From the NCBI GenBank assembly GCA_014376815.1, contig JACMQV010000166.1, forward strand, positions 1-33,633: a stretch of 33,633 bases of DNA, given 5' to 3'. The translations under genes and the position numbers were made by a program. Every line of letters starts with the position of its first letter. Positions within the stretch are counted from its first letter, which is position 1. This document shows, piece by piece, positions 32,997 to 33,633 of the stretch. Origin of the DNA: Cryobacterium sp. (lineage in GTDB: Bacteria > Actinomycetota > Actinomycetes > Actinomycetales > Microbacteriaceae). The notes beneath the pieces were generated by a model. It saw only the letters and a program-made list of their open reading frames with translations. It was not told the origin of the DNA and made no database searches.

Positions 32997-33633
32997 CTAG
33001 TCGGTGGCTTCGGTGGGCGGCTGGTCGAAGCCCGGCCGGATGACGTCAGCCCGGCGCAGCACGGCCTCCGCATGGCGGAGCAGCGGGGCGTCGACCATGC
33101 GGCCCTGGTAGGCGAACACGCCCTCCTCGCCGGCCGCCGCCTCCAGGATCGCCCACGCCGCGGCAACCTCGGCGGGCGTGGGCCGGTAGGCGTCACGGAT
33201 CACGCCCACCTGGCTGGGATGGATGCAGGCCGTGGCCCGGAACCCGCTCGCCACGGCATCCTCGACCTCGGCGGCCAGCCCGGCCAGGTCGGGGATGGCC
33301 AGGAACACGCCGCCGACCGCGGCCTTACCGTGCGCGCCCCCCGCCAGCAGCGCGGCGGAGGGGGGGTGGCGGGCGGTGGCCCGGTAGCTGCCGCCCGCGA
33401 ACCGCCTGGAGCTGCCGCCGAGTGAGGCCACCAGGTCGTCGGCGCCCCACATCAGGGCGACCACATTCGGCGCCGCCGCGATCGACGGGGCGGCGAGCAC
33501 GCCGGCCGCGGTCTCGCAGAGCGCCACCACCTCGAACCGGGCCAGCGCCTCGAGTTCGGCGGCGCTGACAGTCTTGGGAACCATGACGTAGCGGTACACC
33601 CTCTCGTCCAGGGCGGCGAGGTCGAGGGCGAAG
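32997..33633 (-). CDS. CitE-like CoA ester lyase (HpcH/HpaI aldolase family), partial
   Basis: The C-terminal 212 residues of an aldolase-fold lyase whose 5' end lies beyond the window. The frame is open to base 33633 and reads FALDLAALDERVYRYVMVPKTVSAAEL, the usual central CitE strand. E in VVALCETAAGV and D in MWGADDLVASLG are expected metal/CoA-site residues, and RATACIHPSQVGVI near the end is the family's late signature. Such proteins cleave citryl-, malyl- or methylmalyl-CoA; which one cannot be told from this part. The GTG at 33599 is not the true start. No neighbour on that side is visible. Confidence 0.9.
   Translation of the reverse strand, partial: FALDLAALDERVYRYVMVPKTVSAAELEALARFEVVALCETAAGVLAAPSIAAAPNVVALMWGADDLVASLGGSSRRFAGGSYRATARHPPSAALLAGGAHGKAAVGGVFLAIPDLAGLAAEVEDAVASGFRATACIHPSQVGVIRDAYRPTPAEVAAAWAILEAAAGEEGVFAYQGRMVDAPLLRHAEAVLRRADVIRPGFDQPPTEATD

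Noticed and set aside
1-33633. GCATCCG as an FtsK orienting (KOPS) sequence, suggested by ftsK in the window
   Set aside because: Copies are almost equal on both strands, whereas KOPS must be strongly strand-biased.
1-33633. tRNA, rRNA or CRISPR arrays
   Set aside because: No T-loop/anticodon arrangement, rRNA-like stretch or regularly spaced repeats were seen in any gap.

Overview
The window is high-GC bacterial chromosome with an actinobacterial gene order. On the minus strand it runs ftsK-pgsA-cinA-clgR-DUF3046-recA-recX-miaB-miaA-dapF, together with a thyX-dapA-rnj block. Flavin-dependent ThyX, a DUF3046 protein, a ClgR-type regulator beside cinA, a RecA without intein and the codon usage point to Actinomycetota, most likely Microbacteriaceae. 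The genus cannot be settled from the sequence alone. There is no rRNA, tRNA, CRISPR array, transposase or phage gene; this is core housekeeping chromosome.

Layout. 1-930 (plus): a small winged-helix regulator and a YkvA/DUF1232 membrane protein. 1022-11580 (minus): dapF, miaA, miaB, recX, recA, DUF3046, clgR, cinA, pgsA and ftsK, covering lysine/peptidoglycan precursors, tRNA modification, DNA repair, proteolysis control, phospholipid synthesis and chromosome segregation. 11653-14716 (minus): a MacAB-like adaptor/ATPase/permease operon. 14819-18290 (minus): thyX, dapA and a first RNase J. 18415-20754 (plus): a thioredoxin-like/DUF4395 redox pair, an OsmC peroxidase and a TIGR01777 epimerase. 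20888-22131 (minus): dapB and a TPR membrane protein. 22197-22721 (plus): a GNAT acetyltransferase. 22735-25936 (minus): a histidine phosphatase, an M16 peptidase and an aldo/keto reductase. 26188-27807 (plus): release factor 3. 28031-31937 (minus): a class A penicillin-binding protein and a second, divergent RNase J. 32218-32721 (plus): glutathione peroxidase. 32997-33633 (minus): a CitE-like lyase cut by the window end.

The genes group around cell-envelope and lysine precursors (dapA, dapB, dapF, the PBP, pgsA), DNA repair and segregation (recA, recX, ftsK), RNA metabolism (two RNases J, miaA, miaB, prfC) and thiol/peroxide defence (thioredoxin-like protein, DUF4395, OsmC, glutathione peroxidase).

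Three features go beyond ordinary annotation. (1) A family of three ~85-bp inverted-repeat elements (near 20773, 27908 and 32853) sits in three of the five convergent gene junctions and nowhere else that I could see. (2) recA appears to have two stacked damage promoters: a distal LexA-type box and a proximal PafBC-type element matching the known mycobacterial motif. (3) Several genes start 6-7 nt after a TAnnnT hexamer, suggesting many leaderless mRNAs. The heptamer GCATCCG is also strikingly frequent on both strands.
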